DNA of 64,000 bases, taken from Stenopsyche tienmushanensis (taxonomy: Eukaryota; Arthropoda; Insecta; Trichoptera; Stenopsychidae). Shown one piece after another: positions 44,348 through 55,224 of the stretch. The stretch spans positions 806,001-870,000 of the forward strand of contig WACJ01000098.1 in the NCBI GenBank assembly GCA_008973525.1, read 5' to 3'. The first letter of the stretch is position 1; every line of letters starts with the position of its first letter. The notes beneath the pieces were generated by a model. The model was not told where the DNA came from. It worked only from the letters and a program-made list of their open reading frames with translations, and made no database searches. Position numbers and translations under genes: made by a program.

Positions 44348-45200
44348 CAGGTTGTGTTGCACACGGACAGACAACATTTTATGTTTAAGATGTTTTTTGA
44401 AGTTTATTTACAAAATTTGTTCAAATTGCCCACCTCTGCTTTGTATGCACACACTATTTTTTCTTTCTTATTTCGCCTGTAGTTGTTTGAAGTAGCATTT
44501 AATTTTTGCAAAGGCGACAGCTATTCATTCAATTAGGATTTCTTTTGTGGGTACTTTTGTCGTGTAAATTAATTATTTTGGCAGCCCTCTTCTGACACCA
44601 CTGGATTTATTTGTCTGGGAAAGTGCCCTATTCCATGACCGCACGGTCTCTCGACCTGACACCACTGGATTTCTTTGTCTGAAGACGTGCCCTATTTCGT
44701 GGCTCACATGGTTTTCAGATCTGACACCACTGAATTTCTTTGTCTACTTTTTAAAATACTTTTTATGGTTAAGATTTTTTTTTAAATTTATTACAAAATT
44801 CGTTCAAACTCACCACCTCTGCTTTGTATGGACACACTGAACCTTTTTCTTAATTCAACCGTAATTGTCTGGAGTAGCATTTTTTCTTTCATTTATGCAA
44901 AGGCAGGCTTTATTCCTTCAATTAGGATTTATTTTGTGGGCTCGCACGGACACGAGGTTGAATACCAATAAATTTATTTGCCTGGGAACGTGCCTCATTT
45001 CGTGGCTCTCACGGTCTTCAGACCTGACACCACTGGATTTCTTTGTCTGGGAACTTGCCCTATTCCCTAGTTCACACGGTCTCCAGACCTGAAAGCAAGC
45101 ACTAGATTTATTTGTCTGGGGACGTGGCCTATTTCGTGGCTCGCACGATCTTCAGACCTGACACCGCTGGACTGGTAGCTCACGTACTCGTGTAGATATT
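44348..45200 (+). mobile_element. Element with 65-bp transposase-derived repeats, locus c
   Basis: It starts after TATA with CAGGTTGTGTTGCACACGG, similar to the ends at 25977 and 26649. The block CTGCTTTGTATG.ACACAC, GCAAAGGC, ATTAGGATTTMTTTTGTGGG followed by 65-bp units occurs twice: 44440-44745 and 44820-45175. So the whole block is duplicated in addition to its units. Units again encode CDLTPLDFF-type catalytic sequence, as in SDLTPLDFFVWELALF within the second block. About six full or partial units are present. Frame changes between units rule out a functional protein. Confidence 0.65.
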
Positions 45201-45204
45201 TCAT

Positions 45205-46165
45205 AAGCAAATTCCATTTTATTATTGAACAATTCGTGATAGATTTGGCAGCAATTTGTACTCAAGTTTCGAATATTACTACAATGTGCGCTCTGAAATT
45301 GATGGTCTTACGGACTTGAAATAAATTTATGGCGCCGGCGGAACGAATGTGATTGTTGAAATTTAATCTGTGTTTACGCCGGAAAAGTAAATGTCGTGAT
45401 TGCAACACGGCAAATAGTAAAAGTTTACGATTGAAGAAGTACACCGGTCGGGCATTGGGCAACGTTAACGACCTGCATAATAACGTTCATTCTCAAAATC
45501 GCGAAATGGCCTCCGGGGAGCGGATATTAAACTGGAGCTATAAACATATTCTTGTTTTCATTACGTTCGCACGCTTTTTTTCCTATCCGGGAACGGCAGC
45601 AATAAAATTAATTCGCGAAACTTTAAAATGAGCCATTTTACATAATTTAACTTTGGTGCTTTTGCCTTCCTGGACTGGCGCTGGCCTCTTAATGCGCCCC
45701 TCGGGCGTGACGCAAAGAGCTTATTGTAACTTTCGGCGTCCCGTGTGACGCAAACTTGCGCATTGCAATACCAAATTGATATAGATCGCCTTAATAAAAC
45801 AATACGATTGTTGGACTACTTTTCGAACATATAACCGACGTGAATTATTTCCTAGATTTTGCTTCGTGTACGGGAGCATTTAAACGGCCAGATAAATGCT
45901 ACTGGAATGGCAAGAATTGCTGATTCAGCCGAATGTCCCACGAAATTTATAACATAATAAAATAAAGTTATGGCCAAAAAGGATCAAAACGTCTTACTCC
46001 AACTATATATTTTTAAAATTATTTTAATTCAAAATTCATCCAAACTACAAGCTAAAATTTTACCGCCATTATAGACATTACCTACTTTGTTAATTATGAT
46101 ATTACGATATTTATACGATAAGCTCTTTGTGTGTGAGATATTCATTCATTTTTATTAATATTATA
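45205..46165. other. Non-coding stretch, repeat-poor island
   Basis: Positions 45260-45800 are GC-richer than the surroundings and free of recognised repeats. The 92-codon frame at 45353-45631 lacks a motif. Candidate conserved non-coding DNA only. Confidence 0.45.
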
Positions 46166-46170
46166 TGGCA

Positions 46171-46407
46171 TTAAGTTTGGAATATAATGTCGTTCAAATA
46201 TTTGCCGCGTCTTTGCTTGGTGGCACGTATTCGGGAGGTTCAATTTTCGATGACTTTGTCGCATAAATCTGGCTAAATTTGCTGAACGGTGTTTGTTGTG
46301 TTGACTTTAAGGGCATCAATTGTTTGCCGGCCAAACACATAGACCTGCGATTTAAGATAGTCCCGAAGGAAGAAGTTTAAAGGCGTTAAATCGCATGATT
46401 TCGGTAC
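46171..46407 (-). pseudogene. mariner-related transposase C-terminus ('DLTPLDFF' family)
   Basis: On the minus strand the frame reads VPKSCDLTPLNFFLRDYLKS, then QVYVFGRQTIDALKVN, two in-frame stops at I*P and N*T, and finally KYLNDIIFQT before the natural stop at 46171-46173. Order and residues fit the C-terminal third of the insect mariner-like family with a CDLTPLDFFLWG motif and an LNDIIF tail. The Asp expected as third catalytic residue (PLD) is Asn here. It is the untandemised counterpart of the 65-bp repeats elsewhere in the window. Confidence 0.75.
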
Positions 46408-46835
46408 TCATTTACCGTCGCCGCCGCACTAGATAACCATGCACTCAAATAGATCATGCAGAATGTCCATCGTGGCATGCGCTGATTATTTCACAAGACT
46501 AAAATCTGCACCAAATAGTATCTTCTTCGCGATGCGTTTGGCGGTGGTGTATCTTGTGTGGATTTATATCGTCCCAAATTCAACAATTTTACTTATTTAC
46601 ATATCCTTTCATCCATTTTTTTGTTTGTTTGTGAAACCTTTCTCGAACAGAGCATTGATTTTGAATCTAAAAGTTGCTTATTTGTACCCGATGTTACTTC
46701 AAAAAATGGCCGCTGTAACCTAACAAATTTTGAGCGTTCCTATTAAATGACATTATACTATTCATTATAACACTGTTGATAGCACACAATATTCGTTAAT
46801 TTCTACGGAATAGCTCTTAATTTTCAACTTACATG

Positions 46836-47080
46836 GCATCTGCTTTCTGTTATTTAACTATTTTTGCCTATTAATATCTTGCGAAAATAAAAGAACAGGG
46901 TTACCGTGCAAATCTGCCAATTTACTTTTGAAGGAGAATATTTTGCAAAGGAGTGGTGATACCCGGCTAATGACGCGACTCCAGAACAGTCAAGGGGGAA
47001 TAATATAATTGGACAACGATAAAAATGATGCTCATATCTTAATTATCAAAACAAACATCTGTTTTTAAGACAACACGAAT
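46836..47080 (+). repeat. Dispersed 250-bp repeat, copy 2
   Basis: It aligns with 6597-6845 from GCATCTGCTTTCTGTT to AAGACAACACGAAT, differing mainly by substitutions and short indels. Here the reading frame is broken. The flanks of the two copies are unrelated, so the edges define the element. Confidence 0.7.
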
Positions 47081-47084
47081 AATC

Positions 47085-48175
47085 GAGTTCGACCTATAGA
47101 CACTCATTCTGTTCATAACAAAGTGTATTAGTGAATAGTGGGCAGAAATAAGTGCTTTTTGAAAAATATAGTACTGTAATTTGTGGTTGATTACATTTAT
47201 ATTTTAATATCAAATAAATTTTATTTTGATGAAAATGTATATATTTTTTAACAAAAAATTGGCATCTTGCTCTGCGCCGAATTTTCAACGAGCATTTAAA
47301 CGTGTATGGGTGCCTTTACAGTACGATCTTGCTATCGATATATGAGTGTATGATGAAACGCAAGATCTCTATCTTCGAATTTCTGTACCCATAGGGCTAA
47401 TTATTTTCTATCGCTATTTTTCGAGAGTTCCCACGGATATACAATAGTTGAACGATCAAAAAACATCAAAAAAGCCTTATTCTGCATTTTTATGTACATG
47501 GATGATATTATTTAAGTACATGGAGGATATTAAGAGCAAAATGAGTTTATTCAACCATGCTTTCATTCCGTATGGCAAGACTATAATATGAGTTATTCAA
47601 CCCGTGCTCATGTTCATATCTGTACAAATCCGAATTTTGAGAATTTAATAAAGCCCCCAGCTTTAAATTGCCCCGGAATTTAGTCGAAATACGAGTCGGA
47701 ATTACATCAACAGTTTGCAGCACGTGTCATGCTGATGTATTTCGAATGACACCGGGCAACTCCGCACGGTGATTTCAGAAGTAAATAATGGTCTTTGAAT
47801 TATAGAAGGCATTATTCATCCAGGACTCGTTCCGTGCTTATTTTTACCACTCGGGCGGACTGAAACACCATTTTGCGGCGATTCTATCAAATAAACCAAA
47901 ACGATCCCTCCTTTAAAAAATGCACATTAAAAGTTGGAGTGGCAGAGGTGGCGCACAAATGGATATTTAATGTCGATGTGGTAAATGAGCTATCTTCCAA
48001 TGACACCCCATTAAAATTTGGGTCCCTCCCCGAGCTGGCGGCCCTGGGATGAAATAACGAATGGTCGCCCGTTATGAGCACATTTTAAGCCAAGAAATGT
48101 GGGTTTTTTAATCGGTTGATTGATAAATTTGGCGATATTTTAATACCATGTCCTAAATCATTTATATTTTACTAT
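47085..48175. other. Non-coding stretch with a repeat-poor GC-richer island
   Basis: Positions 47630-48090 are GC-richer, with a CACGTG E-box (near 47721) in GCAGCACGTGTCATGCTGAT. No coding motif or element ends were found. Confidence 0.45.
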
Positions 48176-48178
48176 ATA

Positions 48179-48365
48179 CATTCAACCTTCTATAGCATCT
48201 AAATAATGATCACGTTATAGAAACAAAACGCTATAGAAAATTAGGCACCCATACAAAATTTATATATGTTTAATTTGTTAACAAGTCCAATTGATCTTGC
48301 TTATTTTACCCGTTACTTACGTAAAAGGCGCCGCAAATGAAGAAGACGCTGTAGGAGGGCGACTG
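48179..48365. mobile_element. pogo-type MITE, 187 bp, TA target sites
   Basis: The left end CATTCAACCTTCTATAGCAT and the right end, read inward, CAGTCGCCCTCCTACAGCGT form imperfect inverted repeats. TA lies on both sides (48177-48178 and 48366-48367). It has the same end type as at 3454. There is no coding capacity. Confidence 0.75.
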
Positions 48366-48461
48366 TAATATTTTGTATTAGATCCATTATCTTCCACGAT
48401 CATTATTTTTATGATATTATATAATAATTATTGTTCAAAATATTTATTACTGGGTGGTCCA

Positions 48462-48596
48462 ATACACTGCTTCGAACCGTTATTTTTTTATTTCCGTTCC
48501 TGGCATTTATATCGATTCGGTAACGATTTTCGTTCCGGTAAAAATAACAGTATTACCGGTTATCGGTTTTCAGTTTCATTCCGGTTCGAAGCCCTG
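48462..48596. mobile_element. Small hAT-like MITE with CTTCGAACCG ends
   Basis: The left end CTGCTTCGAACCG and the right end, read inward, CAGGGCTTCGAACCGGAA are inverted repeats. Interior words TTATATCGATTCGGTAACG and TTATCGGTTTTCAG match the right part of the element at 17857-18485. It is 135 bp and non-coding. No clear 8-bp target duplication is seen. Confidence 0.6.
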
Positions 48597-48608
48597 ATAC
48601 TATACGAC

Positions 48609-49350
48609 TAGGGAATCCAATCCCGAGCTAAAATTTCGATCCCGGGATTGCATTAGATAATCCCGAGATCCCGGGACTGGGTTTTTAATAGTTTAAGAAA
48701 TTACATTGATACATTTGATCAAAAATTATTAAAAAGTCAATTTGTTTAATATAAAAAATAACTTGAATGCGAAAGAATTTTATTTATTTAAGAAACTATA
48801 AAAATATAATTAAAAAATAGATAAAGGAGGTATCGTCATCAGATATTTAAATGCCAGTTCGAGTTGATGACCGCGTGAGCCCCTATTTTCATATAACACC
48901 ATCAATGTGATTCCCGATTTCCTGACAAATTATTTATTTCCGTCGCTGCAGATGAATACTTATATGCTATAATACTTTGATGTGATTCGTAATTATATTA
49001 CGGAGGAATACAAAAAATTTGAAATCCGTATCTAGTATATTTTATATCGATATTCCCATTATTATAGTCGAGGTGTAGTAAATACATCACCGGTAGGGAA
49101 TGTTTAATATAACAAATTGAAAAACATATATGTACTGTATATATGTATACATAGATTAGACAGTTACTTGTCCATAGGCGTCGCCTAAGCTCGCCAATTA
49201 GTAGTTACGCCACTGTTTCCAAGCGTCTAGATTTCGGCGGAAATGTCTCGATTTAATAGCCTTTAACGTGCTGGTGAGGTGTACGATTACTATTAGATAA
49301 AAATTTCAATCCCGAATTTTTCGGGATTACGTTTAATAATCGCGGGATTT
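48609..49350 (-). mobile_element. hAT-family deletion derivative, copy 1
   Basis: It begins TAGGGAATCCAATCCCGAGC and contains CCGGGATC palindromes. Read on the minus strand it follows copies 2 and 3: CATCACCGGTAGGGAA region, TGATGTGATT, CTGCAGCGACGGAAATAAAT, then TGGGGCTCACGCGG-type sequence and GCATTTAAATATCTGATGAC. The other end is eroded; the last related words (AATCCCG) are near 49350. The transposase tail kept in copy 2 is absent. Confidence 0.65.
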
Positions 49351-49354
49351 ATTT

Positions 49355-52300
49355 ATTTATCAATCAATTCAGTATTTAATTTTGAAAATCAATGAATTTT
49401 TAGTACTATTTCTTAATCATTTGGTCACAAATTATTTCTAAAAATATAAATCAGAGCTTTTATTATAAAAGCTCAGAATTTAGCTCACTGTATCGACACT
49501 TTATGTATTAATAGAAATACAATACTAAGAATAAATGTATGCTTTTATTCAGCGCAACATATATTCTAGAGAAAGCCATTAGAAAGCTCTCAATGGACAA
49601 TTTTATTTTGTGATACTTTTTGCCTGTCATTTATTATGATTTACAGTACAAAATACAGCCCCGTATTGAGATATATAAGTTTTGGGGCTTAATAAACGTC
49701 GCTGTATATAAAATTTAAAATGAATTGCATGTTAGTTTCGAATTACAAATAATTGGTGTGAGAAGAACTATACAATTTTTCGCTAATGTACGAAAAGAAA
49801 AGGCGTCGAGCTTTACAAAAGCTTGATTCGAATCAAATTCATCGATTTTCACACTTGATAAGCTCCAAGCCGATGATCTTGAACTTTCATTGAAAATCGT
49901 GCCTGGCTGCTATTTTTCTACAGCAAGGGCATAAAAAGGATTTATTTGAATAAAAACACTTTTGTTTTGTCTGAAACACTTTGCATAAATAGATTACCAT
50001 CTATTCGCAAGACCATAGAAAAATCTCGATGTGAAAAAGCTTTAAAGTTGCGAGACTAAATAAAGAGCTCAGTTCAATTTTATTTTTTACACACCCCATT
50101 GAGTTTTACACGCGAGGGGTATTTTTGGAGAATTGAAAACGACTCAATTCCACAATTTTCCAGAAAAACCCTGATGAGAATCGCACGTGTGTGTGTAAAT
50201 TGCATGCAAGTTCCCTTCGCGCAAAATAAATCCTCCATTACGTTGAAAATAATTTACTGCAGGCTATATTAAAACTTGGGAAAATGTTTATAAGACTCCT
50301 GTAAAATATAATGTAATATAAAAGTTTGCAGATGATACATAAACATGAATAACTTGTATCAAACAAGGCTTGTATGACTTCGTAAATTATTACAAGATTT
50401 AATGAGCATTTACGGCGTACATTTTGCAAATGTAATGATTCGTATTGAGATGATATCGAGCCATCTTGCGCGGTAGTCTTTATTCTCGGTGCATTTTCCT
50501 TGATAACTACCCTCAAATCTCGAAAGCATTCAATTCCATTGTCAATGGCTTAGATGCTACTGCGAGGAAATGTAATATTAAATTTAACGAGAACCTTTTG
50601 TAAGCCCCATCTGAGTTTCAGGGAAAATACTCAGAGATTCAGAGGTTTTTTATAATATTTGACGGGGATGAAATAGTATATTACTTTGCGAACGAATCCA
50701 ATTCGAAATGATATCTTAATGTCGACGTTTTATGAACACACACTCTGGCGAATGAATTGCATCGTCGCTATATGTGTGCAGTTCGTTTAGGGTTGCTCGC
50801 CTAATGGTATTATGTATCGGGCCAATGAAGATTGGATGTGTTTTATGGTTGGATGTGATGAAGTCTTTATTTTGATCGACGATCTCCGATCAAACATAGA
50901 GTTTTTCTTGTACTTAAATTGAATGTATAAAATTCTTATATCGAATTCTGATACTTAAAGATCCATGTAAATACCAGATTATAAATTTGAACAAATTCAA
51001 AGCTAATTGTAACTTCTTTTGAATTTATCACTGTTGCAAATTATATTAAATTATCTTCACAATTTAGAATTTAATTTGAATACCACTTTATTGTACGAAT
51101 TTAATAATTCAGTCAATCTAGCGTGCAAATAAGAGGACTCAAAATTTAATATTTATAAAGAGGACTTAATAAATTTGAATTTTTAACACTGATCAAATAT
51201 TCGCAAATGTAACCAAAAATCGGCTGAATTTAATATAATTGAGGTACAAGAAGAAGACTTAGAATTTCGTCCATATTTGAAAACATTTATAACATTTCAG
51301 CGTTCACACCGACACTAAATTATACAAGTTTGAGGCGTTGAATATAAAGTTAGTCAAAGTTTCGAGTACTTCATCAGCTTTATTGTATGAAATTTTTAGA
51401 GATTAAATCTTGAATTTACTGCTGGAAACTATGAATTTTTCAGATACCTGTAGTAAATTAAGAAAGAAGCGCCGAACAAAAAACGGCGAGATATTGTATG
51501 GGGTTGTATTAAATTGGTTGTGGGGGTTTGCGGTGCCGCACGAAGGAAATCTTTAATGCGAGACAGGTCAGAGTGTTAAAAATGTCTTTATTGTCCAATC
51601 TTATACAGTCTGGTAATTCCAATTCCAATGGATTTAGTTTCCTGTGCTGGAATCGTTTGCCCTCTGGATGCCCTGTTCCGATTCTCTACTATCGTCGTGG
51701 CGTACCCGGAGACAAAGAGTCTCATCTAGTTTCATTATCTGTACAGCTTTCTAATCCAGATGCGATGCAATGGAAGCCCCTTCTTCCAATTGCCATTTCA
51801 ACAATCTCCATGAGGCACGTTTGCACCTACACCCCTCAATTTATACGTATATAAGAGTATATTTTACTCTATTGTTTCTTGGCAAAATCCCAATAAATGC
51901 ATTATATAACTTCAATAATATCATCGATTATTTTCATAGAAAAAATGGGACTTTGTTGTAAATTACTTTATAATTTTACACATGTGCTAATAAGAACAAC
52001 AAAGTATGTCCTATATATAGGTCAATGGGCATTTATGGTATATCGAATCGAACTGTTATGGATTGATTTTTTTCCCTTGCCAATATTAATTTAAACTGTA
52101 AGCCAAAGAATATCTGAGGAAGAACTGTATTCAATGATTTTTATGCTTAAAAATGGATTAATTTCAGCGTTTTCGATGATAAATCGATATCTATGATTAT
52201 TTAAAATCGTACAAACCATCTGAATGTAATAAAATTTCAGATGCAAATTGATATTAATTGACATTTTAGAGAGTTTCCGTGGGGGAAATCATAATTTTCC

Positions 52301-53330
52301 TTATACCGGAAGCATTTTCTTGTGTTTTTTTCATACACGTCGTAATTGAAATTGTTTTGCGAGGGGAACATTCGAACGTAGTGACTCAATATAATTAGAT
52401 AATGGCTTCTTCGGAACGCGAATTTGAAATTCGCAAAACTAATTTAAAAAATTAAGGGAGGTCCCGTGCCGGCGAACGTTGTGAACGCTCCCTAAGGATC
52501 GAGATAACCGCGGGAGATAACAAAGCAATTGCTTGGAGCCGTTACGTCACTAATCTTCATTTGACCTGTCCCACGTGTTTTCTTACTTTTTTACATTTTG
52601 TTGATTAGAGCCGCATCCCCAGGGTCTCTGGAAATTGAATCAAAGCTTGAGTGATAAGGGAAAAACAAATTGGGCCCGACGCAAAGACGTGATTTGAATA
52701 CGCCCCTGTTTGTAATATTTTTTTCATAATTCATGCTCTCCGACCTCTGGGCTGCAGGCTTTTTATTTTGCGAACATTTATTCGTATGGAACCGAAAATT
52801 GGCTTCATTAGCTCTAAGGCCACCCATTACTTATTCTCATTCGTTCCAAGAACGTTTTTATAGGCGCTTGTTTATTTTATTTTACCGAAATGATACTTCA
52901 TATTTTTGTTGATCTGATACAAATACGTTGTGTAATCAAAGATTTGTCTTTGAGTCACCCTAATGAATCAAGACATATTTGTGCTCAAAGAATTTAAACA
53001 GGGAGCATTAAATACATAAACATAATGATCTCCATATGACACTAATCCAATAATATAAATTACATATTTGTGTGGCTTGCAGCTCATTTAACACTATACT
53101 CAACGCCCTTCATTAACGTCCAAGGCGGCCATATTACAAAAAAAATCATTTAATAGATAAATATTTTTTTATTGGTGCTGTATTTGACTCTAATACTATC
53201 TCACTTTGCATGTGACTTCATTTAGTTATAAGATATTTTAAAATTATTAAACATCATTTTTTGTCCCATCATCTTCCTAAGATACTATATTAATTATCAA
53301 ACGTACACAATCTACATTTATAGTTAACCT
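49355..53330. other. Long AT-rich non-coding stretch
   Basis: No gene is recognised. At 51480-51860 the minus strand reads ACAATAAAGACATTTT followed by a GC-richer tail, which could be the end of a solo LTR, but I cannot place both ends. The overlapping 108-codon plus-strand frame has no motif. Positions 52490-52820 are GC-richer and repeat-poor. Confidence 0.45.
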
Positions 53331-53345
53331 TTCCCTACTGGTGAT

Positions 53346-54065
53346 TAGGAAATCCAATCCCGGGATCCCGGATTCCATACATATATTTTCAAATTGTTAT
53401 ATTAACCTTTCCCTACCGGTGATGTATTTACTACACCTCGACTCTAATAATGGGAATATCGATATGAAATATAATAGATACGGGCTTCAGATTTTTTTTA
53501 TTTATCCGTAATACAATTATGAATCACATCAAAGTATTATAGTATATAAGTATTCATCTGCAGCGAAGGAAATAAATTATTTTTTGGGAAATCGGGAATT
53601 TTGCGAGTTTTAGTCCGGGTCTCAGCAGATAGGAATTTTATCAGTCACATTGATGGTGTTATACGAAAATGGAGGCTCACGCGATCATCAATATGAACTA
53701 GCATTTAAATATCTGATGACGATATCTATAACGAGTGTGGATGCTGAGCGTGAATTTTCAGTAGCAAGTTACTTAGCTACCAAAATCAGATCCAGACTAA
53801 ATGACGAAATACTCGATGCTTTAATGTTACTTCGGGAATATTTTCAAAATAATTTTTGAATTTTTTAAATTGTATTTTTATATTTTCTTAAATAAATAAA
53901 ATTCTTTCGCCTTTATTATTATTTTATTTTTATTTTTATTAATTATTTTTTAGTAATTTTTGATCAACGTAACTTCTTAATCTATTGAAAATCCCAGGCC
54001 CGGGATGGTCTAATGTAATCCCGAAGTCCCGGGATCGAAATTATGGCTCAGGATTGGATTCCTTA
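53346..54065 (+). mobile_element. hAT-family element, copy 2, with 8-bp target duplication
   Basis: The ends are TAGGAAATCCAATCC and, inward from the right, TAAGGAATCCAATCC. Direct 8-bp flanks are CTGGTGAT (53338-53345) and CCGGTGAT (54066-54073), one difference. An 8-bp duplication is diagnostic of hAT. At 720 bp it keeps only the last part of the transposase. Just inside both ends are CCCGGGATC palindromes shared with copies 1 and 3. Confidence 0.85.
53653..53862 (+). pseudogene. hAT transposase C-terminal dimerisation segment
   Basis: The open frame ends MTISITSVDAEREFSVASYL, ATKIRSRLNDEILDALMLLR, EYFQNNF and stop. The S.[DE][AS]ER.FS motif followed by RSRL.[DE]..LDALL.LR is the conserved C-terminal (hATC) dimerisation region. 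No catalytic DDE part remains, so this is a fragment kept in a deletion derivative. It is the only copy of the family here with this frame intact. Confidence 0.85.
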
Positions 54066-54180
54066 CCGGTGATGTATTTGGTACAATTTTATAACTTTAA
54101 AAAAATTGTTACATTTCAACCTCAACTATAGTGGTCAATAAAAGCAATAGTAGTGTACCAAATACATATCATCGGTGGGT
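54066..54180. repeat. Palindromic element hosting the hAT insertion
   Basis: CCGGTGATGTATTTGGTACA at 54066 is mirrored by GTACCAAATACATATCATCG ending near 54175. With the left flank TTTCCCTACTGGTGAT (before 53346) this makes a foldback of about 130 bp split by hAT copy 2. A related word, CCCTACCGGTGATGTATTTA, also occurs inside all three hAT copies. Confidence 0.55.
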
Positions 54181-54184
54181 ATTA

Positions 54185-55005
54185 TTAGTAAAGTTAGGCT
54201 TAAAGAATTTTCAATGTTTTTTCTTAATGATTTCCACGTATGATTATGTTTGGATAAAAAAAAATTAAATCATGTATACTTAAACCGATAATATAAAAAT
54301 ATATTTCATTAAATTGATTGATTTATCATTTATGTGTGCTGCTTACATGATAACTTTAAAACTCTAGAGAATTTATATAAAATACTAGAAAATATCAGAA
54401 ACAGAATTCTCTATAAATAAATAGGAAATTCATGGTCCCTATGGTGGAAACAGAAATGGAAAATAATACATCAACTTACGAATAATAAATAATAAAAGTG
54501 AGTAAACCGAACAATATTTTTCATGTACTCGTAGAATGCTCCTTACCAAAGAAAGACTAAAATGTTCTCAATTAACTAGAAAATTATTTTTTAATACTAA
54601 AAAAATCGTATATTAAAAACTCGGAGCTTAACTGTGAACCGGAATGATATTTGAAAACTTCACACAATAACTTTATTTAATCAGAACAATAGTATTTTAT
54701 CTGAGCATTTTTTTGGAAATGTTGTAGCAATTTTATATAGCATTTTTTTTCAGCCAAATTGAATTTGTAGAATGGTTGAATTACATGAGCCATTGGTGGT
54801 ATTTCGGTAGAATTTTGTTATGAAAAAAAGATGTTATTACTTAAGCGAAAGAATCTGGATTGCTTCGTACAAGTTTAGAGGCCACATTCCCCCTTCTATT
54901 TTAGTAAATTAAGGGATGAAACGAATCATGGCGGTGAATACACGTAGCTCTCGAGAATTGTATTGCGACAAAAGTCCGTTATGTATCACGGCGTTTCTTT
55001 TCTAG
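54185..55005. other. AT-rich stretch upstream of a possible exon
   Basis: No repeat or frame is recognised. It ends in TTTCTTTTCTAG, a good acceptor-like sequence at 54994-55005. Confidence 0.45.
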
Positions 55006-55218
55006 GACGTGCAGTGGTTGTCTGCTCTTATTGTAGGAAGATTGTCTTTCTTTATCCTCTTAATATGGATCGTTTTGTTGGCCATGTTTTGTTGTTGCAA
55101 ACAGGAGAGTGCAGTAATAAAAAGGAATGGCAAAAACGGGATTTCATTGTGGACATTCATTTGGAGCGAATGTGCTCCGAAAATTATTTTCTTCCCATAC
55201 ACTACCCGTCCGAGATGA
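55006..55218 (+). CDS. Possible terminal exon with one membrane segment
   Basis: After a TTTCTTTTCTAG acceptor the frame reads DVQWLSALIVGRLSFFILLI, then WIVLLAMFCCCKQ and a basic tail, with a stop at 55216-55218. An AATAAA lies near 55337. The hydrophobic stretch is about 21 residues and ends in a Cys cluster followed by Lys. The ALIVGRL motif placed just inside the segment resembles the A[ML]V[IL]DRL motif opening the fourth membrane helix of nicotinic-type Cys-loop receptor subunits, which would make this the last exon of a divergent subunit. That is an inference from a short match. No other exon of such a gene was found, and a chance hydrophobic frame remains possible. Confidence 0.3.
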   Translation, partial: DVQWLSALIVGRLSFFILLIWIVLLAMFCCCKQESAVIKRNGKNGISLWTFIWSECAPKIIFFPYTTRPR

Positions 55219-55224
55219 AAATGC

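Noticed and set aside
44865..45092. 75-codon frame with SDLTPLDFFVWE as a transposase gene
   Set aside because: It is one reading of the frame-shifting 65-bp repeats, not a gene.
51480..51860. Solo LTR on the minus strand
   Set aside because: AATAAA and a GC-richer tail are suggestive, but I cannot find matching ends, a target duplication or a second copy.
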